Shown: positions 7,432 through 16,421, numbered from the stretch's first letter. The stretch is 64,000 nucleotides of DNA from Clostridium oryzae (GCF_002029235.1 NZ_MZGV01000007.1:59027-123026), one strand, 5' to 3'. Notes: a model not told the origin generated them from the letters alone. Numbers and translations are program-made.

Positions 7432-9183
7432 ATGATAGAAGATAAACCAATAGTGTATTACTCAATTTTTATGATCTTCGGATGCTTTGAGTCATTTCTC
7501 ATACTAAATAGAAGTATTGCAGCTGCAATGATATTAGCTGTATTTTTTTTATTTGTGATGTTTTGCAGCCAGAAATGCAAATTTGTGCTTATTGGAATAG
7601 TTTTCTTTTTAGCTGGCTGTTTTAATTATTATATATATTTTAATATGAATATAAGTAAAGGTACTGTGCTACGTGTAGTTAATGTACAGCAGTACTATAT
7701 TACTGCCATCTATGATGGAAGAAAAATTACAGCAGAGACCTATGATAATACCATAAAAGCAGGAGATAAAATCTTTGTGCAAGGAGAGTTTAAAAAAGAA
7801 CCAGAATATGAGAAAGGCATAATTGGCCGCTATAAAATTAGCAAGATAGTAAGCAGGAAACAGGATTATATTAGCAGCATGTACATATTTAAAGAAAAGC
7901 TGTATGCTAAATTAAAACAATTTATTGGAGACGAGTATGCAGGTAATGTATTGGGGGCAGCTTTTGGAGATACATCCCATATAAGCAGTTCATCCAAGAA
8001 TGATATGAATCAGCTTGGAATAGTTCATATAATAAGCGTATCAGGGATGCATATGGCCCTGATATATAAAATATTCGAGGAAATAGCAGGCTTTAAAGCA
8101 GCTGTAGCAATATCAATTTTTTACTGCATCCTTACAGGGACTACAGGTGCTACGGTAAGATCTCTCATAATGATTTTTATATATAAATTATCTAAGAAAG
8201 TTTATAAAAATTATGATGCTATATGCTCTCTAGCTTTTTCATCTATAATCATTTTCTTTATATATCCCTATGCAGTACTAGATATCGGATGCATACTTTC
8301 TTTTATGGCTATGCTTGGAATTATACTATATTATGAAACGATACGAAAGAAACTTGTTTTTATGCCATCCAAACTAAATGAGTATATAAGTCTAAGCTTA
8401 AGTGCACAGATATTTACACTGCCTGTTATAATAATAACTTTTAACTTTGTAAGTACAGATTTTTTACAAGGAAACATATTTTTAGTACCGCTGTACTCGG
8501 GAATAGTAGTACTTGGAAATTTGGCAGCGATAGTTATGAATATAGATTTGCTATTTAAAGCGGTTTGCACATTTATCAATATAAATATGCAGCTCATTGA
8601 TCTTATAAAAGATGTACTTATAAAACTTTCTTTTGGAGGGGTATATCTTTCCTATATAGATGCTATGAGCATTATGGTAATATATATATGCAGTAAGCTT
8701 TATAAGTACATAAATAGAAAATATTTATATCTCCCTGTATTTATGATTATTATCTATATGTATTATTTCTACTCTATACCAATGGATATAGCATATATTA
8801 AGATAGCCTCTAAAAGAGGTGTAATATTAAGGCAGGGTTTTAGTTCAATTGCTGTGGTGAGTAATGATATAGATAAAAATAAGTATGATATACTGAAGAA
8901 AAAATTTAATGTAAAAGAAGTATTTTCTATAGCAGCAAATCAGCAATTAAGAATAAAAGTTAGAAATGAGAATATCTTAGTAGGGCAGAAGGATAAAGAA
9001 TTAGCATTGAGTATTGCATCTTACAGCCACAGTGTTAAAATAAATTTTGTGAAAAATCAGTCAAGACCGTATAATGGGTACAGCTATGGTATAATATATA
9101 TACCTTATAGGGACAGTAGAAATTATTATGATGAATTAGTAGATTATAAAGCGATTAATGGAAAAACGTATAGATTTAAATAG
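7432..9183 (+). CDS. comEC: ComEC/Rec2-type DNA uptake channel lacking the C-terminal metallo-hydrolase domain
   Basis: Polytopic membrane protein expected to form the channel that carries single-stranded DNA into the cytoplasm. Visible parts are N-terminal membrane helices, the soluble DUF4131-like segment (about 70-140), and the competence core with GDTSHIS and VSGMHMALIYKI (about 180-220) followed by some eight membrane helices. At 583 aa it is about 150-200 residues shorter than B. subtilis ComEC. The tail after the last helix (about 450-583) has no HxHxDH metallo-beta-lactamase motif. The start codon follows GGAGG in the sequestering hairpin. holA starts 26 bases downstream, so the two are probably co-transcribed. 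Confidence 0.88.
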   Translation: MIEDKPIVYYSIFMIFGCFESFLILNRSIAAAMILAVFFLFVMFCSQKCKFVLIGIVFFLAGCFNYYIYFNMNISKGTVLRVVNVQQYYITAIYDGRKITAETYDNTIKAGDKIFVQGEFKKEPEYEKGIIGRYKISKIVSRKQDYISSMYIFKEKLYAKLKQFIGDEYAGNVLGAAFGDTSHISSSSKNDMNQLGIVHIISVSGMHMALIYKIFEEIAGFKAAVAISIFYCILTGTTGATVRSLIMIFIYKLSKKVYKNYDAICSLAFSSIIIFFIYPYAVLDIGCILSFMAMLGIILYYETIRKKLVFMPSKLNEYISLSLSAQIFTLPVIIITFNFVSTDFLQGNIFLVPLYSGIVVLGNLAAIVMNIDLLFKAVCTFININMQLIDLIKDVLIKLSFGGVYLSYIDAMSIMVIYICSKLYKYINRKYLYLPVFMIIIYMYYFYSIPMDIAYIKIASKRGVILRQGFSSIAVVSNDIDKNKYDILKKKFNVKEVFSIAANQQLRIKVRNENILVGQKDKELALSIASYSHSVKINFVKNQSRPYNGYSYGIIYIPYRDSRNYYDELVDYKAINGKTYRFK

Positions 9184-9209
9184 AAAATTAGATTTTGAGG
9201 TAGAGTATT

Positions 9210-10226
9210 ATGGACTTTGATGCTTTTGAGCAGAATATAAAAAAGAAAATCTTCAAGAACTGTTATGTGCTTTATGGTATCGACGAGAACCTTATGAAAG
9301 AAGCTGTAACACTTCTAACAGATAACATGATAGATAAAAATTTTATGGATTTAAATTTCGTAAAATATGACGGTGAAAAGGTATCTTATGATGATATTAT
9401 AAATGCCTGTGAGACATTGCCGTTTATGAGTGAAAGAAAGCTGGTCGTAGTTTATAGAGCTAATTTTCTTTCAGACAGCGAAGATAAAGAAGGAAAGAAG
9501 AAGTTCGAAGCTCTCAGCAGCTATATAGAAAAGCTTCCAGATTATTGTACTCTTGTTATGTATTATGTATTCGAAAATGATAGGGAGAAAGCCAGCAGCA
9601 GAGTAAAAAAGCTGGAAAAAAAGTGTGAAACAATAAAGGTAGACAGACTAAAAGGGGACAGACTATATAGAAGAGTTAATGAACTGTTTGAGTCTAAGGG
9701 AAAAGAGATTAACAGGGCACTTTTAAAGTTTTTTTGTGACCATGTTGAAAATAATATGGATATTATGAATTCAGAGGCTGAAAAGCTTATTGCTTATACG
9801 TTAGGCAGAGAGATAACTAAAAAAGATATAATGGATTTGCTTTCACCAACTAACGAGGATGATATATTTGATTTGGTAGATTTCTTAGCTCAGAAAAAGC
9901 CGGAGAAGGCTATTAATATTTTAAACGAGCTTATATTCAGAGGCGAGAATATAGGGTCAATAATGTATATGATTGTTAGACAATTCAGACTGCTCTTTAA
10001 TATAAAGCTTGGCGTTTCCGAAGGAAAAAGAAAGGATGAACTAGCAAAAGAATTAAGGCTTCATCCTTACATATGTGAAAAGATGATGGCTCAAAGCGGA
10101 AAATTCACGCTTACCCAGTTAAAAAATTGTATGCACAGGTGTTTAGATGCCGAAGTTAAGATTAAAAGCAGCAGCATAGATAAAAAACTGGAGATGGAGA
10201 TGCTAATAATTAACTCAGTACGATAG
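9210..10226 (+). CDS. holA: DNA polymerase III delta subunit (clamp loader)
   Basis: Delta subunit that opens the beta sliding clamp during replication. 338 aa, normal length. The N-terminal AAA-like region carries CYVLYGIDENLMKEAV and LPFMSERKLVVVY. The C-terminal collar domain includes EKAINILNELIFRGENIG and DAEVKIKSSSIDKKLEMEML, both family hallmarks. Like most delta subunits it has no intact Walker A. TGAGGTAG precedes ATG 9210. Its place directly after comEC is the usual one in Firmicutes, although rpsT, normally next, is displaced 31 kb downstream here. Confidence 0.95.
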   Translation: MDFDAFEQNIKKKIFKNCYVLYGIDENLMKEAVTLLTDNMIDKNFMDLNFVKYDGEKVSYDDIINACETLPFMSERKLVVVYRANFLSDSEDKEGKKKFEALSSYIEKLPDYCTLVMYYVFENDREKASSRVKKLEKKCETIKVDRLKGDRLYRRVNELFESKGKEINRALLKFFCDHVENNMDIMNSEAEKLIAYTLGREITKKDIMDLLSPTNEDDIFDLVDFLAQKKPEKAINILNELIFRGENIGSIMYMIVRQFRLLFNIKLGVSEGKRKDELAKELRLHPYICEKMMAQSGKFTLTQLKNCMHRCLDAEVKIKSSSIDKKLEMEMLIINSVR

Positions 10227-10301
10227 TGACAAAAAATGTTGTGATTTTGCTGGATATATAGACATGAAGAGAATTAAATTGAAGATTTTAGAGAAAATAT
10301 C

Positions 10302-10420
10302 TATATAAGTTGCAATAAAGTTCTTACATTATGGCTTCTAAAATATCACTGCTGAATCGGTTCGACCCTAGGATCTTTTAGAAGTCAGAATGTATTAGAA
10401 CTTTCACAACTTATCTATAT
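10302..10420 (+). repeat. 116-bp MITE-like element, family A copy 1
   Basis: Begins TATATAAGTTGCAATAAAG and ends CTTTCACAACTTATCTATA. Long imperfect terminal inverted repeats contain GTTCTTACATT..GGCTTCTAAAATATC and its mirror. Almost identical to the copy at 45171-45286. Flanked by TA-rich sequence. No coding capacity. Confidence 0.85.
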
Positions 10421-10451
10421 GATTTAAATTAAGAAAGGTAGTTTTGATGAT

Positions 10452-11060
10452 ATGTTTGCTGCTGCAAATTTTTATATAATTGTCAGTAATAATAGTTTTA
10501 TTATTAAAAAGGAAGGCGAGCCTTTAGAAAAAACGATTGAGCTTCAGTCATTTATACCTAATGTCCCTGCCTACCACCATTTGTTTGATAAAGATAAGGC
10601 CAATTACATAGAAGATATAAGAAAACAGATTAAAAGTTTGAAAATTAAAAATGCTGTCATCGTGCTTCCTGACGATGCAGTAGATGTAGAGGTAGATCAG
10701 AGGGTGCTTATTGAATTCTTCATGCTGTGTGGCGTAAAAAAGACGCAGCTTAATTTTCAGTGTTTTCTTTTATCATTGCAGGATAAAAAATATGTATCTA
10801 TTTCTAAGACTGTAAGAAACATGGTAGTACAATATATTGAATATAATAAGGTTATCTCTCGAAAATATTATGAAAAAGATTATTCAGACATGGAGCAGCT
10901 TGTGTTAGATATAAAAAGCCTTAATGGAGATTATGAATATGGTATGATACCTCTGTATATAAACAATATGAACGGTGATATGGAAAGCTTTAATATTATG
11001 GGAAATATGGTTTCGCTAGATGACATTATTGAAAATGCAGTCAAAAATGATATGAGATAA
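10452..11060 (+). CDS. Unknown soluble protein (202 aa)
   Basis: A clear gene with AAGAAAGG upstream, ATG 10452, and a strong terminator after it. The product is soluble and mixed alpha/beta: an N-terminal beta-hairpin segment (FYIIVSNNSFIIKKEG), a middle region with a possible Rossmann-like strand (KNAVIVLPDDAVDVEVDQRV, about 63-82), and a C-terminal helical region. The N-terminus slightly recalls actin-fold pilus-assembly proteins (PilM-like), but no nucleotide-binding motif can be shown. Family not recognised. It follows holA and a MITE copy. Confidence 0.75.
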   Translation: MFAAANFYIIVSNNSFIIKKEGEPLEKTIELQSFIPNVPAYHHLFDKDKANYIEDIRKQIKSLKIKNAVIVLPDDAVDVEVDQRVLIEFFMLCGVKKTQLNFQCFLLSLQDKKYVSISKTVRNMVVQYIEYNKVISRKYYEKDYSDMEQLVLDIKSLNGDYEYGMIPLYINNMNGDMESFNIMGNMVSLDDIIENAVKNDMR

Positions 11061-11088
11061 ATATAAAAAGAATAATATATTAAGCGTA

Positions 11089-11136
11089 GAGCTTATGTCC
11101 TTCTAGACAAGCAGAGAAGGACATAAGCTCTTTTGA
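11089..11136. terminator. Intrinsic terminator
   Basis: Perfect 16-bp stem GAGCTTATGTCCTTCT (11089-11104) / AGAAGGACATAAGCTC (11115-11130) followed by TTTT. It ends the unknown gene at 10452-11060 and insulates the TetR promoter. Confidence 0.9.
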
Positions 11137-11180
11137 ATAGAGTTAAGGTTAAATGATAAAAAATTTTATGCAACACTATA

Positions 11181-11227
11181 GACCGAATCGGTTTATGATG
11201 GTATAATTAGATAAACCGATTCGGTTC
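11181..11227 (+). promoter_or_regulatory. TetR promoter with paired palindromic operators
   Basis: Two 11-bp palindromic sites, ACCGAATCGGT (about 11182) and ACCGATTCGGT (about 11215), are themselves arms of a larger inverted repeat and bracket a TATAAT -10 box (about 11200). Occupancy by the downstream TetR protein would cover the promoter, implying autoregulation. Confidence 0.8.
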
Positions 11228-11250
11228 ACAAGGTTTGAGAGGTGAGCACT

Positions 11251-11874
11251 TTGGAAAAATTTTTAAATCTACCTGTAGAAAAACAAAATGTAATTATAGA
11301 CGCGGCTCTAAAAGCCTTCGGTGCAAATGGTTATAAAAAAACCTCTGCAAGCGATATAGCTGCGGCTGCTGGAATTTCAAAGGCCATGATATTCCATTAC
11401 TTTGGTACAAAAAAAGCATTATACCTTTATTTAATTAATTTAAGCGGAGAACTTATTATGAAAGAAGTGAATGAAAAATTTGATAGTAAGGTTACTGATT
11501 TTTTTGAAAGGATCAGACTTTCCTCTAGTATTGAAATTGCAATCTTAAAAAAGCATCCTCCATTAACATCTTTTATAACTAGTGTGTATTTCGAGGAAGA
11601 TGAAGCTGTAAAGGAGGAGATAAAAACCATTCTTGTTCAAGGTGAGGGTTTTAGAAATAAAATAGCTTTTGATGGTATGGATTACTCTAAATTTAAAGAC
11701 AGTGTTGATGTAAATGTGTTGATGAAGATGCTTTTATGGATTGCTGATGGGTATGCGAAACAATTGTCAAATGAAACTGAAATTAACTATGACAAATTAC
11801 TTGAGGAATTTGACCAATGTTTAGATTTGCTTAAGAACAATTTATATAAAGAAGAATATGTGAACCTTAACTAG
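11251..11874 (+). CDS. TetR/AcrR-family transcriptional repressor
   Basis: N-terminal TetR helix-turn-helix (about residues 10-56: IIDAALKAFGANGYKKTSAS, IAAAAGISKAMIFHYFGTKK) followed by an all-helical ligand-binding domain of about 150 residues. 207 aa is typical. I chose TTG 11251 because GAGGTGAG ends five bases before it. A GTG at 11242 would lie within that Shine-Dalgarno. Perfectly placed operators lie upstream, and the ABC exporter genes follow 59 bases downstream in the same direction, so it very likely controls both itself and the transporter. The ligand is unknown. Confidence 0.92.
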   Translation: MEKFLNLPVEKQNVIIDAALKAFGANGYKKTSASDIAAAAGISKAMIFHYFGTKKALYLYLINLSGELIMKEVNEKFDSKVTDFFERIRLSSSIEIAILKKHPPLTSFITSVYFEEDEAVKEEIKTILVQGEGFRNKIAFDGMDYSKFKDSVDVNVLMKMLLWIADGYAKQLSNETEINYDKLLEEFDQCLDLLKNNLYKEEYVNLN

Positions 11875-11933
11875 TGTGTAAGTCATTAGATGTTAATTTT
11901 CCGAAATAATATGAAAGCATAGGAGAGGATTTT

Positions 11934-12815
11934 ATGAATGTCATAGAAATTAATAAGCTTACAAAAAGGTATGGCAAGTCAAGGGGAATTATCGATGTAA
12001 ATTTAAATGTGGAGCATGGGGAGATTTTTGGATTTATCGGACCTAACGGAGCAGGAAAATCTACAACCATACGAACACTATTAGGACTCATTTATCCTAC
12101 AAGCGGCAGTGCAAAAATTTTTGGAAAGAGCTGCATCGAGCATCCGGAAGTAAGGGAGGAGTTAGGGTACCTTCCTTCAGAGGTATTTTATTACGATAAC
12201 ATGAGGGTCATAGACCTATTAAAGTATTCAGCCAGTTTTTACAAGAAGGACTGTACAAAGAGAATTAATGAACTTGCTGACATAATGGATTTGGATCTGA
12301 AAAAGAAGATTGATGATCTTTCTTTTGGTAACAGAAAGAAGGTAGGTATCGTCCAGGGACTTTTGCATGAGCCCAAATTAATAATTCTTGATGAACCAAC
12401 CAGCGGTCTCGATCCATTGATGCAGCAGAGATTTTTTGAGCTCCTTGGAGAGGAGAATAAGAGAGGAGCTACGATATTTTTTTCCTCTCACATTCTAAGT
12501 GAAGTACAGAAAATGTGCAGCAGAGTTGCCTTTATAAAAGATGGCAAAATTATAAAACAAGAAAAAATGAGTACACTCCAGGAAAATAGTTATAAAAGAA
12601 TCCGTATTGAGACTAAATCAAAGATTGTGAAGGAAACATTTAATATGATTGGCGTCAGCGATTTCAGCGTTAAAGACAATACAGCGAATTTTATATACAA
12701 GGGAAACCTCAATGCAATTATCAAAAAGATTTCAGAGCTAGAGCTAAAAAATATATCCATTGATGAGCCGGATCTTGAGGAAATTTTCATGAATTACTAT
12801 GCGAAGGAGGACTAG
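11934..12815 (+). CDS. ABC transporter ATP-binding protein
   Basis: Cytoplasmic ATPase of an ABC-2-type exporter. Walker A GPNGAGKST (about 38-46), signature LSFGNRKKVGIVQ (about 130), Walker B LIILDEPTSGLDP (about 148-160) and switch His in FFSSHILSEVQ. A C-terminal extension of about 80 residues is usual for this drug/Na+ exporter class. 293 aa. AGGAGAGG precedes ATG 11934. Four bases separate it from the first permease, so it is one operon with the two permeases and the TetR gene. Confidence 0.95.
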   Translation: MNVIEINKLTKRYGKSRGIIDVNLNVEHGEIFGFIGPNGAGKSTTIRTLLGLIYPTSGSAKIFGKSCIEHPEVREELGYLPSEVFYYDNMRVIDLLKYSASFYKKDCTKRINELADIMDLDLKKKIDDLSFGNRKKVGIVQGLLHEPKLIILDEPTSGLDPLMQQRFFELLGEENKRGATIFFSSHILSEVQKMCSRVAFIKDGKIIKQEKMSTLQENSYKRIRIETKSKIVKETFNMIGVSDFSVKDNTANFIYKGNLNAIIKKISELELKNISIDEPDLEEIFMNYYAKED

Positions 12816-12818
12816 ACT

Positions 12819-13622
12819 ATGAATATGTTTTTGCACGAGCTAAAATCGCTGCGTAAATCTACCATCATATGGACTTGTTCCTTAATAGCTATGTCAGCAA
12901 TGTTTCTTTCAATTTATCCCAGCATATTAGACGATGCTGCTGACTACAAAAAAATGCTTGGAAGTTATCCAGCACCTGTTAGAGCTATGCTCGGAATAAA
13001 TATGAATTATGTTACTTCAATTTTAGGATTTTATTCGATGGTTTTTTCCTTTATTACGCTGTGTGGTGCTATACAGGCTATGAATATAGGAGTTTCTATC
13101 CTTACTAAGGAGAGCAGAGAAAGAACAGCAGATTTTTTACTAGTTAAGCCAGTATCACGTTCTGCAATTGTAAGTGCAAAACTTTTAGCAGCTTTTACGG
13201 TGATAGCTGCTACTGATGTCGCATTTTATGCAGTAACTATCATTATAGCAAATAGTGTTAAAACTACTGGTTATGATGGTAAGCTGTTCTTTATGATAAA
13301 TCTCACGCTTTTCTTTCTTCAGCTAATATTTCTTGCTCTCGGACTAATAGTATCTGTTTTCTTTAAAAAACTTAAGTCTGTGCTTCCTATATCACTTGGT
13401 ACAGTATTTGGTCTATATATGATAGGTGCTTTAATTGCTGCTGATAAAAATAATGATGCTGCCAGAATTATTTCACCTTTCAAATATTTTGATACAACCT
13501 ATATCATTAAAAATGGAAGTTATGAAGGTAAATATTTAATTGCAAGTGCTGTAATAATAGTTCTTTCAGTAATTGCTGGGTATATCATCTATATCAAAAA
13601 GGACATTCATGCGGTAAGTTAA
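12819..13622 (+). CDS. ABC-2-type transporter permease (first of two paralogues)
   Basis: Six predicted membrane helices (about residues 17-35, 60-85, 108-135, 145-165, 172-195, 235-258). The cytoplasmic loop TKESRERTADFLLVKPVSRS is characteristic of ABC-2 permeases. It shares the layout and the KPVSR motif with the next gene, so the two arose by duplication and probably form the heterodimeric membrane part of the exporter. GAAGGAGG precedes the ATG. Substrate unknown. Confidence 0.92.
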   Translation: MNMFLHELKSLRKSTIIWTCSLIAMSAMFLSIYPSILDDAADYKKMLGSYPAPVRAMLGINMNYVTSILGFYSMVFSFITLCGAIQAMNIGVSILTKESRERTADFLLVKPVSRSAIVSAKLLAAFTVIAATDVAFYAVTIIIANSVKTTGYDGKLFFMINLTLFFLQLIFLALGLIVSVFFKKLKSVLPISLGTVFGLYMIGALIAADKNNDAARIISPFKYFDTTYIIKNGSYEGKYLIASAVIIVLSVIAGYIIYIKKDIHAVS

Positions 13623-13643
13623 GCTGTTATAGGTAATATCAAA

Positions 13644-14450
13644 ATGGGAGGTTGTAGAATGAATATTTTTTTCAGAGAACTAAAAGCTAATAGAAAAGCA
13701 TTAATTATATGGAGCGTGTGTATGTTTGTATTTGTTTTAAGTGGTATGAGCAAGTATACAGCATATTCTTCAGGCGCTAACAATGAAATTTTTAACAAAA
13801 TGCCCCATACTATGAAAGCATTGTTTGGGTTTGGATCTTTTGATGTCACTAAAATGAGTGGATTTTTTGCCTTCTTATTTCCTTATCTTGCGCTTACTAC
13901 AGCTATTCATGCAGTACTTATTGGAAGTGGAATCATTGCTAAAGAGGAAAGGGATAAAACCACGGAGTTTTTAATGACAAAGCCAGTATCACGAACTATT
14001 ATTATTACCTCAAAGTTACTTGCTGCCTTTGTTAATGTTGTTATTATTAACTTAGTTACATTGATATCATCCATTATAATCGTTGGAGCCTACAATAAGG
14101 AAAAAGATATTTCTAATGAAATAATAATGTTTCTTGTAAGTATGTTCATAATTCAATTAATATTCCTATCGCTTGGAGCTTTGATAGCTGCCTCTATTAG
14201 AAAGCCTAAAGCGGCTGGTTCTATAGGGACTGGAATATTGTTAGGTGCTTATGTAATATCAAAGATAACAGATTTCACAGATAGAGTAAATTATCTTAAT
14301 CTGCTTTCACCCTTTAAGTATTTTAGCTATAAAAGCATTATAAATGGGGAGGGGTTAAACCTTCTGATTGTTTCACTGTCCATAATTCTTATCGCTGTCT
14401 TTTCAGCATCAGCCTACTTCTTTTATCTAAAGAGGGATTTAAATGTCTGA
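13644..14450 (+). CDS. ABC-2-type transporter permease (second of two paralogues)
   Basis: Paralogue of the preceding gene with the same six-helix plan and the loop KEERDKTTEFLMTKPVSRT. 268 aa from ATG 13644 or, more likely, ATG 13659 (GGGAGG lies at 13645-13650, so 13644 is too close), giving 263 aa. The gene ends in a copy of repeat family C, and no ordinary terminator is seen. Confidence 0.9.
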   Translation: MGGCRMNIFFRELKANRKALIIWSVCMFVFVLSGMSKYTAYSSGANNEIFNKMPHTMKALFGFGSFDVTKMSGFFAFLFPYLALTTAIHAVLIGSGIIAKEERDKTTEFLMTKPVSRTIIITSKLLAAFVNVVIINLVTLISSIIIVGAYNKEKDISNEIIMFLVSMFIIQLIFLSLGALIAASIRKPKAAGSIGTGILLGAYVISKITDFTDRVNYLNLLSPFKYFSYKSIINGEGLNLLIVSLSIILIAVFSASAYFFYLKRDLNV

Positions 14451-14456
14451 TAGGAA

Positions 14457-14590
14457 AAAGAGTAAAGAGTAGAGAGAAAAGAGTAAAGTGAAGGAAGAAA
14501 TCGTCTCTTCAAGGAGCCGATTTCATTATATGGGATCGTATATTTTATTTAGTTTACGTTTTTGGGATTTAAGTTGTTTGACTAAAAATC
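14457..14590 (+). repeat. Purine-rich repeat, family C copy 2
   Basis: AGAGTAAAGAGTAGAGAG, then GTGAAGGAAG, then the hairpin AAATCGTCTC..GGAGCCGATTT, then a body matching 2340-2420 at most positions (shared TATTTTATTTAGTTTACG). It lies directly after the second permease stop codon. The 14451-14813 gap contains only this copy and the small terminator below. Confidence 0.75.
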
Positions 14591-14718
14591 TGAGGAATAT
14601 TCTATCCTGTGTTTGTTCAAGTTCTGTTGTTTATTGTGTGTGTTTTCTTATTAGTGTACGTTGTTGCATTTCGATACTATAATAGTAAAATGTAAAAGTA
14701 ATATTGAAACTTAGGTAG

Positions 14719-14745
14719 AGGAAGCCAGATAGCTTCCTTTTAATT
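14719..14745. terminator. Small intrinsic terminator
   Basis: AGGAAGC (14719-14725) / GCTTCCT (14732-14738) followed by TTTAATTTT. A similar sequence with a broken stem occurs at 15647-15665, and a perfect relative occurs at 40112-40135. Confidence 0.65.
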
Positions 14746-14813
14746 TTAATTGGATAAATTATATGATATAATTACCAGTAAGTAATGCAAGTGTAATAAA
14801 TAGGAAAGAAGTT

Positions 14814-15142
14814 ATGAGAACAGGGCAAGTTTGGCACTTACTGTTGTTGGAAACAGCAATGAGTTATTTATCTCAGTGATAGGGGCAGGAGGCAGTTCTG
14901 GAGCAATATTTAACTTTAGCTTGGGAACAGAATCAGAGTTAGTAGATGTTGTAGAATCAGCTGTAGATGACTACATGAATATTAATAATTTTATTAAGAT
15001 GCATGAACAAACAAAACAGAGCTACATTGTAAATAATTCTAAGTTCTTTGAAATTGAAGAAGATTATGAAAAAGAAATAAAAAATGTATACGATTGGATT
15101 GACAAGCAGGTAAGAATTCATTTTAAAGCTAGAAAATTATAA
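14814..15142 (+). pseudogene. Unknown small protein gene with a one-base frameshift near its start
   Basis: AGGAAAGAAGTT places ATG 14814 as the natural start, but that frame (MRTGQV...) stops after 21 codons. The long frame (103 aa, ALTVVGNSNELFISVIGAGG...) has only a TTG at 14831 with no ribosome site. Adding one T in the TTT at about 14830-14832 would join them as MRTGQV-LALTVV. I therefore read it as a recent single-base deletion or a sequencing error. Family not recognised. The C-terminal half is helical and charged. Confidence 0.6.
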
Positions 15143-15161
15143 AATGATTGGAGAGTCTTTT

Positions 15162-15605
15162 ATGGGTGAAAGGATGTTAGATAAGAATAATACACCTAGC
15201 AAGGTAGAAATCTTAAAGTACATTGGAAATGATGCAAAAATCTTATTAGACAAATTTGATGAAATGTTTGCAAAGCAATATGATATGCAAAAGGAATTGA
15301 AATTCCCATTTGGTAATAATTATGGCTGGGGTTATAAATATTCACATAAAACCAAGCATTTATGCTATGTATTTTTTGAGCATGGCGAAATAGATGTGTT
15401 GCTGCAGATAAGTTCAAAAAATAAAGAAAAGCTTAATGAGCTTATAAGTCAAGGATTAACTATGACAAAAGAGCTATGGGAGAATAGGTATCCCTGTAGT
15501 GATGGCGGTTGGATTAATTATCGGCCGAAGACAGAGGCAGATATTAAAGAGATAATGAGACTTTTGGCGTTTAAAAAGAAACCTGCTGCAAAATATCATT
15601 GTTAA
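15162..15605 (+). CDS. DUF3788 family protein
   Basis: 147-aa soluble protein with the family pattern: LDKFDEMFAKQYDM, KFPFGNNYGWGYKYSHKTKH (about 47-66), VFFEHGEIDVLLQIS and a C-terminal GGWINYRP. The function of the family is not established. GGAGAG precedes ATG 15162 by seven bases, which I prefer to the ATG at 15144. It follows the frameshifted gene by 19 bases and may have been co-transcribed with it. Confidence 0.8.
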   Translation: MGERMLDKNNTPSKVEILKYIGNDAKILLDKFDEMFAKQYDMQKELKFPFGNNYGWGYKYSHKTKHLCYVFFEHGEIDVLLQISSKNKEKLNELISQGLTMTKELWENRYPCSDGGWINYRPKTEADIKEIMRLLAFKKKPAAKYHC

Positions 15606-15711
15606 TAAACTGTACAAGACTTTATGTGCCTAACATTGAAGAGGGAAGCCAGATGATTTCCTTTTATGGGGTTAATCGAATTTTTTAATGTATAAGTAAG
15701 GGGAGGACATT

Positions 15712-16173
15712 ATGGAAATTAAGTTTGAAAGAGCGGCTGCTGAAGATGCTGAAACATTAATTGATGTGCGAAATAAGAGTTTTTACGAAGATTATATCAG
15801 GTATGGTATGTGTCCTGGATATAATATTTCAAAAGAGCATATGATTGACTCGATTTCAAGTACAATAGCTTATAAGATAGTCTGTAATAATCAGGTAATA
15901 GGTAATATAGGCATAAAAGATAATCAGGATAGCAATTATTATATTGGATGTCTTTGTGTGATACCAGACTACCAGAATAAAGGAATTGGACAGAAAGCTA
16001 TCAATTTTGTAGAAAATGAATTTCCAAATGCAGTGGTTTGGATTTTAAAGACTCCCGCGGACAAGGAAAGGAATATATATTTTTATAAGAAGATGGGTTA
16101 TAAAATTATCGATGAATTTGTGGAAGGTTCTGTTAAATTAGTAGTGTTTGAGAAGAAGATTAATGCAATATAG
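15712..16173 (+). CDS. GNAT-family N-acetyltransferase
   Basis: GCN5-related acetyltransferase, 153 aa. The acetyl-CoA-binding motif is LCVIPDYQNKGIGQKAINFV (about 91-110), with the C-terminal pattern NIYFYKKMGYKIIDEF (about 124-139). GGGGAGG precedes ATG 15712. Substrate not predictable. One of several GNAT genes in this accessory region, each a single-gene unit with its own short flanks. Confidence 0.9.
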   Translation: MEIKFERAAAEDAETLIDVRNKSFYEDYIRYGMCPGYNISKEHMIDSISSTIAYKIVCNNQVIGNIGIKDNQDSNYYIGCLCVIPDYQNKGIGQKAINFVENEFPNAVVWILKTPADKERNIYFYKKMGYKIIDEFVEGSVKLVVFEKKINAI

Positions 16174-16176
16174 TAA

Positions 16177-16311
16177 AGCCTGTATGAACAATTTTTAAAA
16201 TATTCGTATAAAGATTTAAATGAATTATTTAAAAAAGCAAAAACTAAAGAAGAACAAGATTTTTATGTTGCTTTATTTGGTATGTTATTACAGCTAAATT
16301 TTATCGTATAG
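16177..16311 (+). pseudogene. C-terminal fragment of an unknown protein
   Basis: Open frame SLYEQFLKYSYKDLNELFKK..TKEEQDFYVALFGMLLQ ending at TAG 16309-16311. It is bounded 5' by an in-frame stop that overlaps the end region of the GNAT gene, and it has no start codon or ribosome site. The coding-like composition suggests the tail of a lost gene. Family not recognised. Confidence 0.45.
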
Positions 16312-16383
16312 CCTATATATATGATGGAATGATTAAATGGAGAAGATATATAATTCATCAATGGAGTATTGAAATTATAAAGT

Positions 16384-16421
16384 AAAGCTAGCTTAGTTTT
16401 AATATTAAGCTAGCTTTTTTA
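16384..16421. terminator. Intrinsic terminator
   Basis: Perfect 12-bp stem AAAGCTAGCTTA (16384-16395) / TAAGCTAGCTTT (16406-16417) followed by TTT. Confidence 0.85.

Noticed and set aside
14488..14682. 64-codon frame after the ABC operon
   Set aside because: It lies inside a repeat also found at 2293-2420, where the frame is not kept.
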